A DNA stretch of 64,000 nucleotides. Origin: Closterium sp. NIES-65 (Eukaryota; Streptophyta; Zygnematophyceae; Desmidiales; Closteriaceae). Every line of letters begins with the position of its first letter. The first letter of the stretch is position 1. The translations under genes were made by a program, and so were the position numbers. Below, piece after piece: positions 10,865 to 21,434 of this stretch. Under the pieces are notes generated by a model. It was not told the origin of the DNA and did no database searches. It was given only the letters and a program-made list of their open reading frames with translations. The DNA is taken from the NCBI GenBank assembly GCA_948144175.1, contig CANXME010002160.1, positions 1-64,000 of the forward strand, given 5' to 3'.

Positions 10865-11456
10865 GTGGGAGACAGAGGAGGAGGAGGAGCAGGGGACGGC
10901 TCACACACCCGCCACCCCCATACCCCCAACGCAGGCGGCGCGCGTGCGGCATGTGGTAGATACACGTGTAGCAGCTCGGGCGGCGTGCGAGCGAAAGCGG
11001 GGCGGTGCGCGGGTCCCCAGGGTGCCACGCCAGGTGACGGAAGGGGGTGGCGTGCGGGCCCCCAGGGCGCTGCAACGGGCAACGAGCAGGGCGGCGTGCG
11101 GGCCCCCGTGAACGCCATGACGGGCGACGGGAAGGGACAGCGTGCGGGCCCCCGGGGCGCCGCAACGGGCGACGGGAGGGGAAACGGCGTGCGGGCCCCT
11201 GGGGTGCCGCGACAGGCGATGAAACCGCCGCGCGCGCCCGAGGCGTGCGGCGGGCAGGAAACCACTGCGCGCTCGGGGCGCGTCGTGGGCAGAAAAGAAA
11301 CCGCGCGCTCGGGGGGCGCGCGGCGGGAAGAAAAAACGCCGTGCGTGCCGGGCGCGCGGCAAGCAGAAAACGTCGCGCGCCCCGGGCGCGCGACATGAAG
11401 GACAGCAGCGGAAGTAGGTGTGCGCACATGCTAGGAGCCTTCTCGCTCTAATTGCA
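10865..11456 (-). repeat. B0 leader with GC-rich minisatellites
   Basis: On the minus strand this is the 5' leader of family B, also seen on the plus strand at 45780-46450. Between about 11030 and 11225 a unit of roughly 45 bp containing GTGCGGGCCCC is repeated four to five times. Between about 11230 and 11400 a second unit of about 40 bp with CGCGCGGC is repeated about four times. No protein is assigned; the long open frames on both strands come from the lack of stop codons in GC-rich repeats. The rest of B0 is missing. Confidence 0.65.
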
Positions 11457-11718
11457 TGTCGAGAAACGCTAGCTGAAAGTTAGAGACAGAAAGAGGGGTT
11501 GCACTAGCAGCAGATAGGATACATATAGTAAACCCAAATTTGGGCTGTACTCACTATAGAGTACCCCACTGCATACTAGATAATTATTGTTAGAATCTAG
11601 AGACAGGAATGAATGAACTATGAAAAGTTGGTTACAAATGTGAACCCTAATGGGGTTGTACCCCTTATTGGCTAGCCCACTACAGCCTACACATATATGA
11701 CATGCATAAAATTTGACA
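11457..11718 (-). repeat. LTR shared by B0 and B1 (262 bp)
   Basis: On the minus strand it runs TGTCAAATTTTATG ... CTCGACA. On its right is the B polypurine tract and RNase H end of B1, so it is B1's 3' LTR. On its left are a PBS-like TGCAATTAGAGC and the B leader, so it is also the 5' LTR of B0. One LTR serving two bodies is the product expected from recombination between tandem elements. Confidence 0.7.
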
Positions 11719-11947
11719 CTCCCCCATAGGCAAAGTGGGGGAGAGCAAGGGGTCACAAGACCAGGCAAGAGAAGCAAAGCAAGCTCAGGGTGGATCAAAA
11801 CGTCACCACACACACTGAGCACAAGCAAAGGGCCATAAGGCCAGTTCACATGCAGAAATATATATGTAACAACAACAGTACCGTGATCTCTACCTACCAA
11901 GAGCAAGCATGCAAGTATATATATCTAGATCACAGTACAGGCAGAGC

Positions 11948-13059
11948 CTACAGCAAGTGAGGAAACGTAGGCACAAGGCCCAACAAAGTACAAAAGCGCT
12001 GATGATCACTAGGCGGAAGTGCCTTGGTGAATATGTCAGCAGTGTTGGCCTGAGTGGCCACGTGAGCAAGACGAAGCTGACCACGCTGCTGCAACTCTCG
12101 AGCAAGGAAGTAACGCAGAGCGATGTGCTTCGTTCTGTGCTCCAGTCTGTGCTGCTGACACACGGCAATGGCAGCCTTGTTGTCTACGTACAGCACTGGA
12201 GGAGAACGAGGCCGCTCTCCCAAGTAGGTCAGCAGGTAGGTAAGCCAGCACAACTCCTGTGCAACCATGGCTGTGGCGTAGATCCCAGCCTCACAACAAG
12301 AGCTAAGAACCGAAGACAAGCGTGAAGAAAGCCAAGAAATTGAACCAGAGCCAAGGCTGAAGGTGTAACCTTGTGACGACCCCAGCGTAGCCTGATCGTC
12401 AACCGAAGAAGCGTCTGAGTGCCCAGTGAGGACAACGTTGCTCCGTCCTCCAAGCACGAGCCCCATATCCGATGTACAGCACAAAGAGCGTAGTACCCTC
12501 TTAGCAGCATCCATATGCACCTCTCGGTGCCGACTAGGAGCCACGTAGCGAGCCAGAAGGCCAAGAGGGTACGCAAGGTCAGGACGAGTGCAGGTCATCA
12601 GGTACATGAGGCAGCCCACTAGCTCTGGGTAAGGACCACTCGGCTCTACGCACTCGTCCGAAGGTGGAGGTGAGAGCGAGTGACTTGTAGCCAGAGGAGT
12701 GGCCTATGCCGAGGACCAGGTGAAGCTGAAGCGCTGAAGGACCTGCTGCACCATGTGTGACTGAGTCAGGGTGATGGTGCGGCGTGCTCTATCCCGGGTA
12801 ATCTGTAAGCCAAAGTAGCTGCGCAGCTCACCGAGGTCTGTGCATGTGTGTCTCTTCTGCAGCTCCGACTTCACAAGGGCGAGAGCCTCAGTGTCAGCTG
12901 TGGCAAAGAGCAAGTCGTCGACGTACACGAGGATGTAGAACGGCGGCAGCGAGGTGTCGGTGCGCAGAAACGGTGACGAGTCAGCAGTCGACGGAGCAAA
13001 CCCAAGAGCCGCAAGTGTCGTCCTCAGTGTGTCGTGCCACTCACGGGGCGCGTGGCGGA
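11948..13059 (-). pseudogene. B1 RT C-terminal part and RNase H
   Basis: The RT half includes FYILVYVDDLLFATAD with the catalytic YVDD intact (about 12900-12950), then DLGELRSYFGLQITRDRARRTI. A TAG at 12704-12706 replaces the Gln codon found in the B5 copy. The frame then continues in phase from 12619 with GCLMYLMTCTRPDLAYPL, TGHSDAS, YVDNKAAIAVC and DIFTKAL, a complete RNase H. With one TAG and the C1 insertion, this copy is dead but young-looking. The product would copy element RNA into DNA and remove the RNA strand. Confidence 0.8.
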
Positions 13060-14153
13060 TGTTGGGTGCAAATTCACATTGCACGACATCCTGCCGTCTG
13101 TTTGTACGAGTATGCGTGTGCGAATGCATTTGCGCGTGAATGGTATGTTCGTGTGTTTGTTTGCTTTCGCAATATTCGCTTGAAGCATTTGCAGGTACTC
13201 GCACAATGTGCGCTTCGGCATAACATTGTACGCGCTATGAATAGTACAAGCAGAAAGGACGAGCTCGCAAAGGAACCCAAGATGGAATCTTTGCGGTTCA
13301 ACTTACTTGATTGCGCAGATTCAGTTCTATCCAACTCGAAATTGTACTGTTTTGTTTGGTTGACTATAGTGTAGCAGGGCAGGCACTATAGGGGTACAAT
13401 TTAGGTGAAGGTTGGATGTTGTTTGTCTGTATCTGCATGCTACAGGGCCAGGGGAAACCAGCGGAACCAGCATTTGGCAAGTTGGGCAAAGACAAAACAG
13501 GTTCTGTTTTTAGGACCTGAACCTGGTTGTTGTTTTCCCAGGTTGGAAAAAACAGAACCAGAGGTTGTTCACCAACCTACCACCTGCTATTTTGTCCAGC
13601 CAGGTTGGTTCTGTTGCTTGGAATTATTTGGGATCATCCCTGGTTGTTCCCAGGTTGATTCCCAAGGTCCTTGCTAGCTAGAGCTATTTATTCCTTCTCT
13701 GTTTGTACCTGAATATAGTGAAATTGATTCAAGCGAATTCCTCCCTTCCTGGAATTTTGTTTCTACGCGGTGCGACGGCGGAATGCTACCCGAGTCAACG
13801 CTAGTACGCTAGCACTCCAACGCTAGGCTAACGCTGTCCGAGCCATAACTTCGTAATGGCAAAACTTTTCGCGAGGCAACTTGGCTTATTTTAAAGCTCT
13901 TAGAGTGAGCTTCGATATAGGAAATTCTCAGCTTAATCCGATCGACGGTCTGCACGATACGCTGCGCGACGTTCAAGGTACTCTTGCTGTTTTGACTAGG
14001 TCCCTCTTGATCCCTCTCTCTACAAACTCGGACCCGAGGATAGGGGCTGGTCTTGTACCAGGGACCCAAGGACCCTTGGAGGTGACCCCGAGGAGAGGTT
14101 TTAAGTTTGATAAAGTCTTAATAGCTTGAGTTTATTAGGCCCTTACACCAACA
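13060..14153 (+). repeat. C1 5' LTR
   Basis: 1,094 bp with 6-bp inverted ends TGTTGG/CCAACA. The U3-like part has many short direct and inverted copies of CAGGTTG, GGTTCTG and CAGAACC between about 13497 and 13665. CTATTTATT near 13684 is a weak TATA-box candidate. CGCTAG-type repeats lie near 13795-13840. The LTR would carry promoter and polyadenylation signals. Confidence 0.9.
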
Positions 14154-14156
14154 AGC

Positions 14157-14168
14157 TGGTATCAGAGC
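14157..14168 (+). promoter_or_regulatory. C1 primer binding site
   Basis: TGGTATCAGAGC, three bases after the LTR end. It is the standard plant copia PBS, complementary to the 3' end of initiator tRNA-Met. The same site precedes gag in C3, C5, C6 and C7. Confidence 0.9.
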
Positions 14169-14199
14169 TGCGTTATAGTGATCCTCGATATAGGTAGCT

Positions 14200-17100
14200 A
14201 TGGCGGGGAACACCTCGGCGGTAGCTGGTGAATCTTCAGCCCAAGATCGTAGCGGCAGCCATGATTCTGGTGTTTCTGCGCCAAGGGGAGCGCGAACAAG
14301 CCAAGGCTCGCTGATCAAGGAGGTGCTGAAAAACTTCACCGTCGAGAAGTTCAATGGTGAGGGCTATGATGATTGGGCCTGGAAAATGCAACTCTATTTC
14401 CGTCAGATCGGATTGCTGAAACCAATGATTGGGGAGGAGCCTAGACCGAGTGACCCCGCCCTTCAGGAAGATTGGGACGAGCGCGCCTCGGCTGGCTACT
14501 ACTTGATGTCGCAGAGTTTGGAGCTGAACCAGCGTCACCACATCATGCACCTGCTGCCGGAGGTTGAGTGCGGTCCGAAGGCGTGGACGGTGTTGAAGGA
14601 GCTGCACGCCCCTACCTCCGTCGCTGCAACGCTCATGATGGAGAGGGAGCTGTCCGCGTTGCGCCTAAGCGAGGGAGAGCCAGTGCAACCTATCCTGGAC
14701 AAGATGCGTGATCTCTACGCGAAGTTGGCGACCGCGGGAATCACCTACCCGGAGCAGACCAAGTGCCTGAAGATGCTCTCGCTGCTGCCGGAATCGTGGC
14801 TTCAATTCACGAGCGGATTGAGCCTGCCGCAGAACCAGAGCTTGTGGACGCTCGAGTGGGTGCGGACGAAGATTCTGGAGGAGGACTTCCGTCGCCGCCA
14901 ACTGAGGGGTGGAGACGACGGCAGCAGCGGCTACGGGATGCAAGGGAGCCGACGTGGCAAAGGACGTGGCTTCGGTGGTGCTGGACGCGGTGCAAAGAAA
15001 GAGGACGACTCCAACGACCAACAAGGAGGTACCGGTTGGGATCGCGGTGCGAAATCTGGACGTGGGGGCAAGTCGGGTGCTGGTGGCAAAATGAAAGGGA
15101 GTTGCTAGTATTGTGAGAAGGAAGGGCACCCCTGGTTTTTGTGCTATAAGAAACCCGATAGATGGACCCCCCAGAATCGTCACCAGGATGGCGGCGCGCG
15201 GAGGAACCAGAAAATTGGCGCCAACATGGTCGCTGATTCGTCCGACAACAACCCGAAGGGCAACGGCGGTGCGGAAAAGAAGAAGGAGCGCACCGCGGGC
15301 CAATTCTTTCATATGGGAGACAAGGGGGAGCAAGGAGACGCATCTGCTAAGGCTGGAGCAGAGCTGCACCCCCTGGATTATTGGGTGTTGGACACAGGCG
15401 CTGCTTGGACAATGACGCCGCGCAAGGACCTGCTGGACGACGTACGAGCTGCTCCGATCAACGAGGTGTGCTCCGCCTCTGGACACGCGCTGAAGGTGGC
15501 TGGTGCGGGACGAGCTGTGTTTAAGGGAGCGGATGGCAAGCCGGTGGTGCTGCACGACGTTCTTCTTGTTCCTGAACTTAAGGCCAACCTCATCTCCCTC
15601 CGTAAGCTTGGCAAGTCTGGGGTGAGCACTAGCACGGATGGGGCACGCACTTATAAGGGGAAGCTGGGCAATCGGGTGCTTTGGGATCTGCACGAGAGCA
15701 AGGACGTGTACAGATCTATGTGGCAGCTGCCGGCGCTGGCGTGGCACGGTGGGGGGCAGGCTGGAGAGGGGTCTGCATCCCAGGGGGAGTGCAACGCCGT
15801 TGGAGGGGTTGGTGTGAAAGTGTCGGCCAGATCTGGGGAGACGGATTGGGCAACTGCACACCGACGTTTGGGGCATGTGGCAATGCCTTTGCTGAAGCAG
15901 CTGGAGAAGGATGGAGCGGTTAAGGGCTTGAAGCTGAACGGACAACCACCCGATGATAACTGTGAAATTTGCCTCCTTTCAAAGTTCACCCGTTTCCCCT
16001 TCCATAGTGTGGCTGGCAGGAGCAAAAAGCCGTTGGAGCTGGTCCACATGGACTTGGTGGGGCCGCTGCCGGTGCAAGGGCACAAGGGGGAGCGGTATTT
16101 CCTAACCATAGTGGATGACTGGAGCAGGCTAATGTGGGCGTATCCGCTGAAGCAGAAAGATCACGCCGCCTCCACGATTCGGGACGATTGGCTGCCGTTC
16201 GTGGAGAAGCAAGCGGAGTGTGTGGTGAAGCGGATTAGGACAGATCGGGGTGGTGAGTTCCTTGGAGCTGAGATGACGGCCTGGCTCAAGAAGCAGGGCA
16301 TCCAGAGGGAGCTGACCACGGCTTACACCCCACAGTCCAACGGTGTAGCAGAACGGGCGAACCGGACAATTCTGGAGACAGCTAGGGCGCTGCTCATAGA
16401 ATCTGGGCTGGGCAACTTGATGTGGCCCCATGCTGTTCGGCACGCTACCGTCGCTAGGAACAGGGTACTCACAAAGGTTGGGGATGACTCGTGGGTGCCG
16501 TTGGAGAGGTGGCTTGGGAGGAAGCCGCCGGTGGACATGCTGAGGGTGTTCGGTTGCATGGCAGTCGCCCACGTCCCCAAGACCTACCGCAATAAGTTGG
16601 GGGCGAGTGCAATCTGGTGTGTGCATTTGGGGCTGGCTACTGAGAGCAAGAGATGGCTGCTGTGGGAGCCTTCCAAGGGTGTGTTGTTTGACAGCAGGGA
16701 TGTGAAGTTTGTTGAGGGCATGATGTATGGGAGCTGGGAGAAACAGCAATAGGCCAGGGTGTCCCAGCAGATGGAGAAGATCACCATGCAGCTGGACCTG
16801 ACTCCTAGTGTGTGGGAGGAGGGAGAGGAGGCAGCTGCAGAGGGTGGTGATAAAGAGAAGGTGCAGGAGGCACCTGCTGGTGGAGGTGATGGTGTGGAGA
16901 CTAGCGGTAGCACTAGTGGAGCTGCTGGATCCGAGGGAGGAGAGCAGCAGCAGGGAAAAACTAAGAAGCCGAAGGGTGTCGTTATGAAGGGATGGGAGAC
17001 ACCCGTCTCCAGGCCAGGACGTACCCGTATGGCTACTAAGAAGCTGACTGCAGGAGCTGATGTAGCGGAGCAGCAGCTTGGGACTGAGGAGGCATTGCTG

Positions 17101-18780
17101 ATTCTACCGCATGGCTATGACCCGGATGAGGAGGATGAACCTGCGTACTGTTTTCTTGCCCCTGCACCAGAGGAACCAGCTAGCATGGAGGAGGCATTAG
17201 CTGGACCAGATAGGGACAAATGGCTAGCTTCTAGGGATGCTGAGTACCAGAGCCTGCTGGAGAATGGGACTTGGGAACTAGTGGTGCTGCCTGAGGGAAA
17301 GAAAGCGGTACAATGCAAATGGGTGCTAAGGATCAAGATTGACGACAAGGGGCAGGTCAGCATCTACAAGAGTAGGCTGGTGGCTAAGGGGTTTATGCAG
17401 AAGGAGAAGCGGGACTTCAATGAGATCTTTGCTCCCACTGCCAAACCCCCTACCCTTCGTGTCTTGTTGGCAGATGCAGCCGTTAGTGGGAAGTTCATTA
17501 TCCAGATGGACATATCAACGGCATTCCTCAACGGTATTTTAGAGGAGGAGGTGTTCATGACGCAGCCACCTGGGTATGAGGATGGTACGGGCAGGGTGTG
17601 CAAGCTGAAAAGGTCCATCTACGGCTTGAAGCAGGCGCCACGCTGCTGGTACCAGAAGTTGGCAGCTGTTTTAGAGGAGATGGGATTCAGGACCAGCAGC
17701 TGTGATGAGAGCCTCTTTCTCAAGGGGGAGGGGGAGAAGCTGGTGCTGTTTCTGGTCTATGTGGACGACATTCTTCTCTTTAGCAGCAGCATGAAGGAGA
17801 TCCAGAAGGTGCAGCAGTAGCTGATGGAGAACTTCAAGTGCAAGAACCTTGGGGAGGTAAAGTACTACCTCGGGATGCACGTGGAGAGGGATCTGGATCA
17901 CAGGTGGTTGAAGCTGCACCAGGAGAAGTTCATCAAGGAGCTTGGGGAGAAGTACGGAATTGAGAATGAGCGCAAGGTTGCAACTCCCCTGCCAGCAGAA
18001 TTCAAGCTTGTGAAAGCTGCAGAGGATGAAGGGGTTGAAGCCGAGGAGCAGCAGCAATTTCAGTCCTTGGTGGGCAGCCTCTTGTATGCAGCACTTCACA
18101 CGAGACCCGACATCTCTTTCTCGGTTGGGCAGCTGGCTAGGGTAGTGCAGAATCCATCAGAGGAGCAGGTGGATGCAGCTGAGCGTGTGGTGAAGTATCT
18201 GAACTCTCACCCAAGCATTGGAGTTCAATACTCCGCATCTGCACAGGTGAAGCAGAAAGGGGTTGAGGTGCTGAAAGAGAAAGGGGAGAGGCTTGGAGAA
18301 GGCAAGCTTTTTCTCACTTGCTTTACTGATGCTACGTGGGCCTCTGAGAAGGAGGATTCCTCATCTGTGGGAGGATACATCTGCGTAGTTGGAGGAGGAC
18401 CGGTTAGTTGGAGGTCAAAGAAGCAGACGGAGACAGCACTCTCTTCTGTGGAATCAGAGTACATGGCGATGTTCCATGGGGTGAAGGAGGTGATTTGGCT
18501 GAGGAGGCTGTTAGAGGAGATTGGCCAGGAGCAAAAGGTTGCTACGCCGCTGTTATGTGATAGCAAGGGAGCTCTTGGGATGGCCAGGAACGCTGTGCTT
18601 CATGGGCTGAATAAGCACATGCGTATCAAGTGGCACTGGCTGCGTAAGGAGGTGAAGAGGGGGACGGTGAACCCGATCTACATCAAGACTCACCAGCAGC
18701 CAGCAGACTTCCTCACCAAGAGGCTTGCGGATGAGCCTCATTGGCGTTGTGTGCGCATGAGTGGAATGAGCATGAACTAG
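14200..18780 (+). pseudogene. C1 gag-pol polyprotein, three in-frame TAG codons
   Basis: A single frame of 1,527 codons with no frameshift. Gag opens MAGNTSAVAGESS and has the VEKFNGEGYDDWAWKMQLYF capsid block (UBN2-like). A CX2CX4HX4C zinc knuckle spans residues 302-315. The protease DTG is at 398-400. GAG-pre-integrase follows near 550-610. Integrase D618, D682 and E718 have the D,D-35-E spacing. RT YVDD is at 1187-1190. RNase H runs to the end with CDSKGALGMARN and KHMRIKWHWLRKEV. TAG occurs at residues 303 (15106-15108, where other copies have Trp in the knuckle), 851 (16750-16752, after integrase) and 1207 (17818-17820, Gln elsewhere). The start at 14200 is the first ATG after the PBS and matches C3, C6 and C7. 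All domains are otherwise intact; translation would stop inside gag unless TAG is read through. Confidence 0.9.
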
Positions 18781-18822
18781 TATGGAATGATGGGGATGCA
18801 GCCGGCAGGCTGAGGGGGAGTG

Positions 18823-19915
18823 TGTTGGGTGCAAATTCACATTGCACGACATCCTGCCGTCTGTTTGCACAAGTATGCGTGTGCGAATGCATTTGCGCGT
18901 GAATGGTATGTTCGTGTGTTTGTTTGCTTTCGCAATTTTTGCTTGAAGCATTTGCAGGTACTCGCACAATGTGCGCTTCGGCATAACATTGTACGCGCTA
19001 TGAACAGTACAAGCAGAAAGGACGAGCTCGCAAAGGAACCCAAGATGGAATCTTTGCGGTTCAACTTACTTGATTGCGCAGATTCAGTTCTATCCAACTC
19101 GAAATTGTACTGTTTTGTTTGGTTGACTATAGTGTAGCAGGGCAGGCACTATAGGGGTACAATTTAGGTGAAGGTTGGATGTTGTTTGTCTGTATCTGCA
19201 TGCTACAGGGCCAGGGGAAACCAGCGGAACCAGCATTTGGCTGGTTGGGCAAAGACAAAACAGGTTCTGTTTTTAGGACCTGAACCTGGTTGTTGTTTTC
19301 CCAGGTTGGAAAAACAGAACCAGAGGTTGTTCACCAACCTACCACCTGCTATTTTGTCCAGCCAGGTTGGTTCTGTTCCTTGGAATTATTTGGGATCATC
19401 CCTGGTTGTTCCCAGGTTGATTCCCAAGGTCCTTGCTAGCTAGAGCTATTTATTCCTTCTCTGTTTGTACCTGAATATAGTGAAATTGATTCAAGCAAAT
19501 TCCTTCCTTGCTGGAATTTCGTTTCTACGCGGTGCGACGGCGGAATGCTACCCGAGTCAACGCTAGTACGCTAGCACTCCAACGCTAGGCTAACGCTGTC
19601 CGAGCCATAACTTCGTAATGGCAGAACTTTTCGCGAGGCAACTTGGCTTATTTTAAAGCTCTTAGAGTGAGCTTCGATATAGGAAATTCTCAGCTTAATC
19701 CGATCGACGGTCTGCACGATACGCTGCGCGACGTTCAAGGTACTCTTGCTGTTTTGACTTAGTCCCTCTTGATCCCTCTCTCTACAAACTCGGACCCGAG
19801 GATAGGGGCTGGTCTTGTACCAGGCACCCAAGGACCCTTGGAGGTGACCCCGAGGAGAGGTTTTAAGTTTGATAAAGTCTTATTAGCTTGAGTTTATTAG
19901 GCCCTTACACCAACA
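18823..19915 (+). repeat. C1 3' LTR
   Basis: 1,093 bp, directly after the purine tract GGCTGAGGGGGAG. It ends CACCAACA and is followed by GCGGA, the second copy of the target-site duplication. Only scattered single-base differences from the 5' LTR are apparent. Confidence 0.9.
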
Positions 19916-20470
19916 GCGGAGACCGTAGACTGGCCGCAAGAGGCTGCGCTGGGTACCACGAGGGAACGACCGAGTGAAGCCAGGCGGGCGGCGCAGCCAG
20001 ATCTCCTCATGCACGCTGCCCTGTAAAAAGGCTGTGCTGAAGTCAAGAGAGTGAAGCTCGTAGTCCCGTTGAGCGCCAACGCGCAGCAGCACCCGAAGAG
20101 TGGTCATCTTCAGGGTGGGGGAGAAGGTCTGCAAGAAGTTGACTCCCTCCCGTTGTGTGAATCCTCAAGCAACGTAACGAGCCTTGAAGACAGGCGGAGA
20201 ACCTGGCGGCCGCTTCACCCTGAAAATCCACTTGCCATTGACGATGCTCTCTCCACGAGGGGGAACCTCGTCGACGTAAGTGCATGTGGACTTCTAGGAT
20301 GCCATCTCTGCGTCCATGGCTGTCTGCCACTGAGAGGAGTAGGGACCCGCGATAGCACTAGCGTAAGAACCCGGAGTCGGGATGTCTGGTGCATCTGGGT
20401 CTCCCTCAGGGGCAAGCAGCATGGACACGAGATGAGGCGCAGCGGCTGCAAGACACTCAAGGTCCTCGCT
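19916..20470 (-). pseudogene. B1 RT N-terminal part
   Basis: Minus-strand blocks in order: LLAPEGDPDAPDIPTPGSYA, YSSQWQTAMDAEMAS, the KRPPG..PVFKA region, TFSPTLKMTTLRVLL, DYELHSLDFSTAFLQG and EEIWLRRPPGF. They lie in several frames (20294-20605, 20215-20460, 19883-20134) with an in-frame TAG near 20296. It is continuous with 13059 once C1 is removed. The right edge is the start of D1. Confidence 0.75.
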
Positions 20471-20472
20471 GG

Positions 20473-20653
20473 TGTTAAGGCACCTCACTGAGTGACAAAG
20501 GCAGTTACGGGACGCTTCGCGACCCGCGGAACCTTTGCGTAACACCTGGTTACGGGGCCTTGTGTCGAGCCTATATATAGCCTCGCTTTGTACCCAGGTG
20601 ATCATTCATTCAATTCAAACTCTCTTTTCGGAGCTCGATCCTAGATCCTCACA
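20473..20653 (+). repeat. D1 5' LTR (181 bp)
   Basis: Starts TGTTAAGGCACC and ends GATCCTCACA, followed two bases later by a PBS. It contains a clear TATA box. Only one copy is in the window, so the left border is inferred from the B1 break and the TG. Confidence 0.6.
20570..20580 (+). promoter_or_regulatory. TATA box in D1 LTR
   Basis: CCTATATATAG lies about 75 bp before the LTR end, a normal place for a pol II promoter in a short LTR. Confidence 0.6.
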
Positions 20654-20655
20654 CT

Positions 20656-20669
20656 TGGTAATCAGAGCC
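20656..20669 (+). promoter_or_regulatory. D1 primer binding site
   Basis: TGGTAATCAGAGCC, an initiator-Met-type PBS with one extra A compared with TGGTATCAGAGC. Confidence 0.6.
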
Positions 20670-20782
20670 TGTTCAGACGCGAAGTTTTTCGACCGCTAAA
20701 ACCTAGCCTTTAAAACCGCAGGGGCGACGACGGAAAGCGCCGATTTTTGGGTTCGTAAAACAGTTCCGCGCTATTCTCTAAC

Positions 20783-21127
20783 TGTCGAAGGTCCACTGGT
20801 GATCCCCGATTGATCCTAGGAAAGGGTTACAGGCATATTGGCCTGGGTGGTTATGGGCGCACTGACCCGCTACTTAACAAGCCCTTTTATCCCAGTGGTC
20901 TAGTGGCTGGGATTCTGACATGGTATCAGAGCGAAGGTCTCGGGTTCGAATCCCGGTGTATGCACTTCGGGCATCCCAGTGCGGGGGGGTGTCGGGGGTC
21001 CACTGGTGATCCCCGATTGATCCTAGGAAAGGGTTACAGGCAAATTGGCCTGGGGGGTTATAAGCGCACTGACCCGCTACTCAACAAGCCCTTTTATCCC
21101 AATGGTCTAGTGGTTGGGATTCTGACA
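20783..21127 (+). mobile_element. Complete TRIM element (345 bp)
   Basis: Two 138-bp LTRs (20783-20920 and 20990-21127), each TGTCG ... GATTCTGACA, enclose 69 bp. That core holds the PBS TGGTATCAGAGC (20921-20932) and ends in the purine tract GCGGGGGGG (20981-20989). A 5-bp target-site duplication CTAAC lies at 20778-20782 and 21128-21132. This is the full structure of a terminal-repeat retrotransposon in miniature: no coding capacity, mobilised by proteins from elsewhere. It is inserted in the leader of D1. Confidence 0.93.
20893..20956 (+). promoter_or_regulatory. tRNA-like fold with pol III A and B boxes across the TRIM LTR/PBS joint
   Basis: An A-box-like TGGTCTAGTGG is at 20896-20906 and a perfect B box GGTTCGAATCC at 20943-20953. 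Between them TCTGA (20914-20918) and TCAGA (20926-20930) pair around a 7-base loop, and CGGG/CCCG pair around TTCGAAT. The LTR ends at 20920, inside the 7-base loop. No acceptor stem can be paired and the loop lacks T33, so it is not a working tRNA gene. Confidence 0.6.
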
Positions 21128-21434
21128 CTAACGTCCCCCTCCAACCGGTTTTCGATCACTCATCAGGTCCAGTGGCGAAAAAGTTGGAATTTCAACCGTC
21201 GGATCGATTCGAATCTCAATGGCCCTGAAAATTTCGCCCAAAAAAGTTGGAATTTGGAATGTCGGATCGAATTTCTTCTTAACGGCTGAGATCGGACGCG
21301 GATTTCAATCATAGGAGAATTACGCGACCTACAGAATCAGCGCTCGTTATTTGTACAGTCGACTCAACTCACAGTAAGATGCCCAGCACCTAAATTCATT
21401 TATTTTCGTCGCAAATCTTCCTGTAAATTGCCAA

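Larger units (their letters stand above)
13060..19915 (+). mobile_element. Complete copia element C1 (6,856 bp)
   Basis: LTRs at 13060-14153 and 18823-19915 (1,094 and 1,093 bp) both run TGTTGGGTGC ... ACACCAACA. A 5-bp target-site duplication GCGGA lies at 13055-13059 and 19916-19920. PBS at 14157, gag-pol 14200-18780, polypurine tract about 18808-18820. The LTRs are nearly identical by eye, so the insertion is recent. It interrupts the RT of B1 and gives the reference structure for every other C copy in the window. Confidence 0.95.
11457..20470 (-). mobile_element. Copia element B1 (3' half), split by C1
   Basis: Order on the minus strand: RT N-terminal part (20470-19916), the C1 insertion, RT C-terminal part and RNase H (13059-11948), polypurine tract, LTR. 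Upstream of the RT it is cut at about 20470 by D1. The two halves join exactly across C1: VYGLR..QAP-type sequence stops at 19916 and REWHDTLRTTLAALGF resumes at 13059. Confidence 0.8.

Noticed and set aside
10740..11429. Long open frames of 150-230 codons on both strands of the GC-rich leader
   Set aside because: Open in several frames at once, made of 40-45-bp minisatellite units, no domain; the same leader in other copies is not open.
14665..15945. 426-codon frame antisense to C gag-protease, repeated with the same length at 33115-34395 and 52843-54123
   Set aside because: The copies are near-identical DNA, so equal length is expected. Composition follows the complement of GC-rich gag codons, with no domain, start context or signal of selection.
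19168..19443. Recurrent small frames inside C LTRs (about 60-105 codons, for example at 13405, 18820, 40511, 49691)
   Set aside because: They recur only because the LTR recurs. They overlap promoter and polyadenylation sequence and show no motif.
20893..20960. A genuine tRNA gene
   Set aside because: No acceptor stem pairs, the anticodon loop lacks the conserved T33, and the segment straddles an LTR/PBS border. Kept only as a tRNA-like fold.
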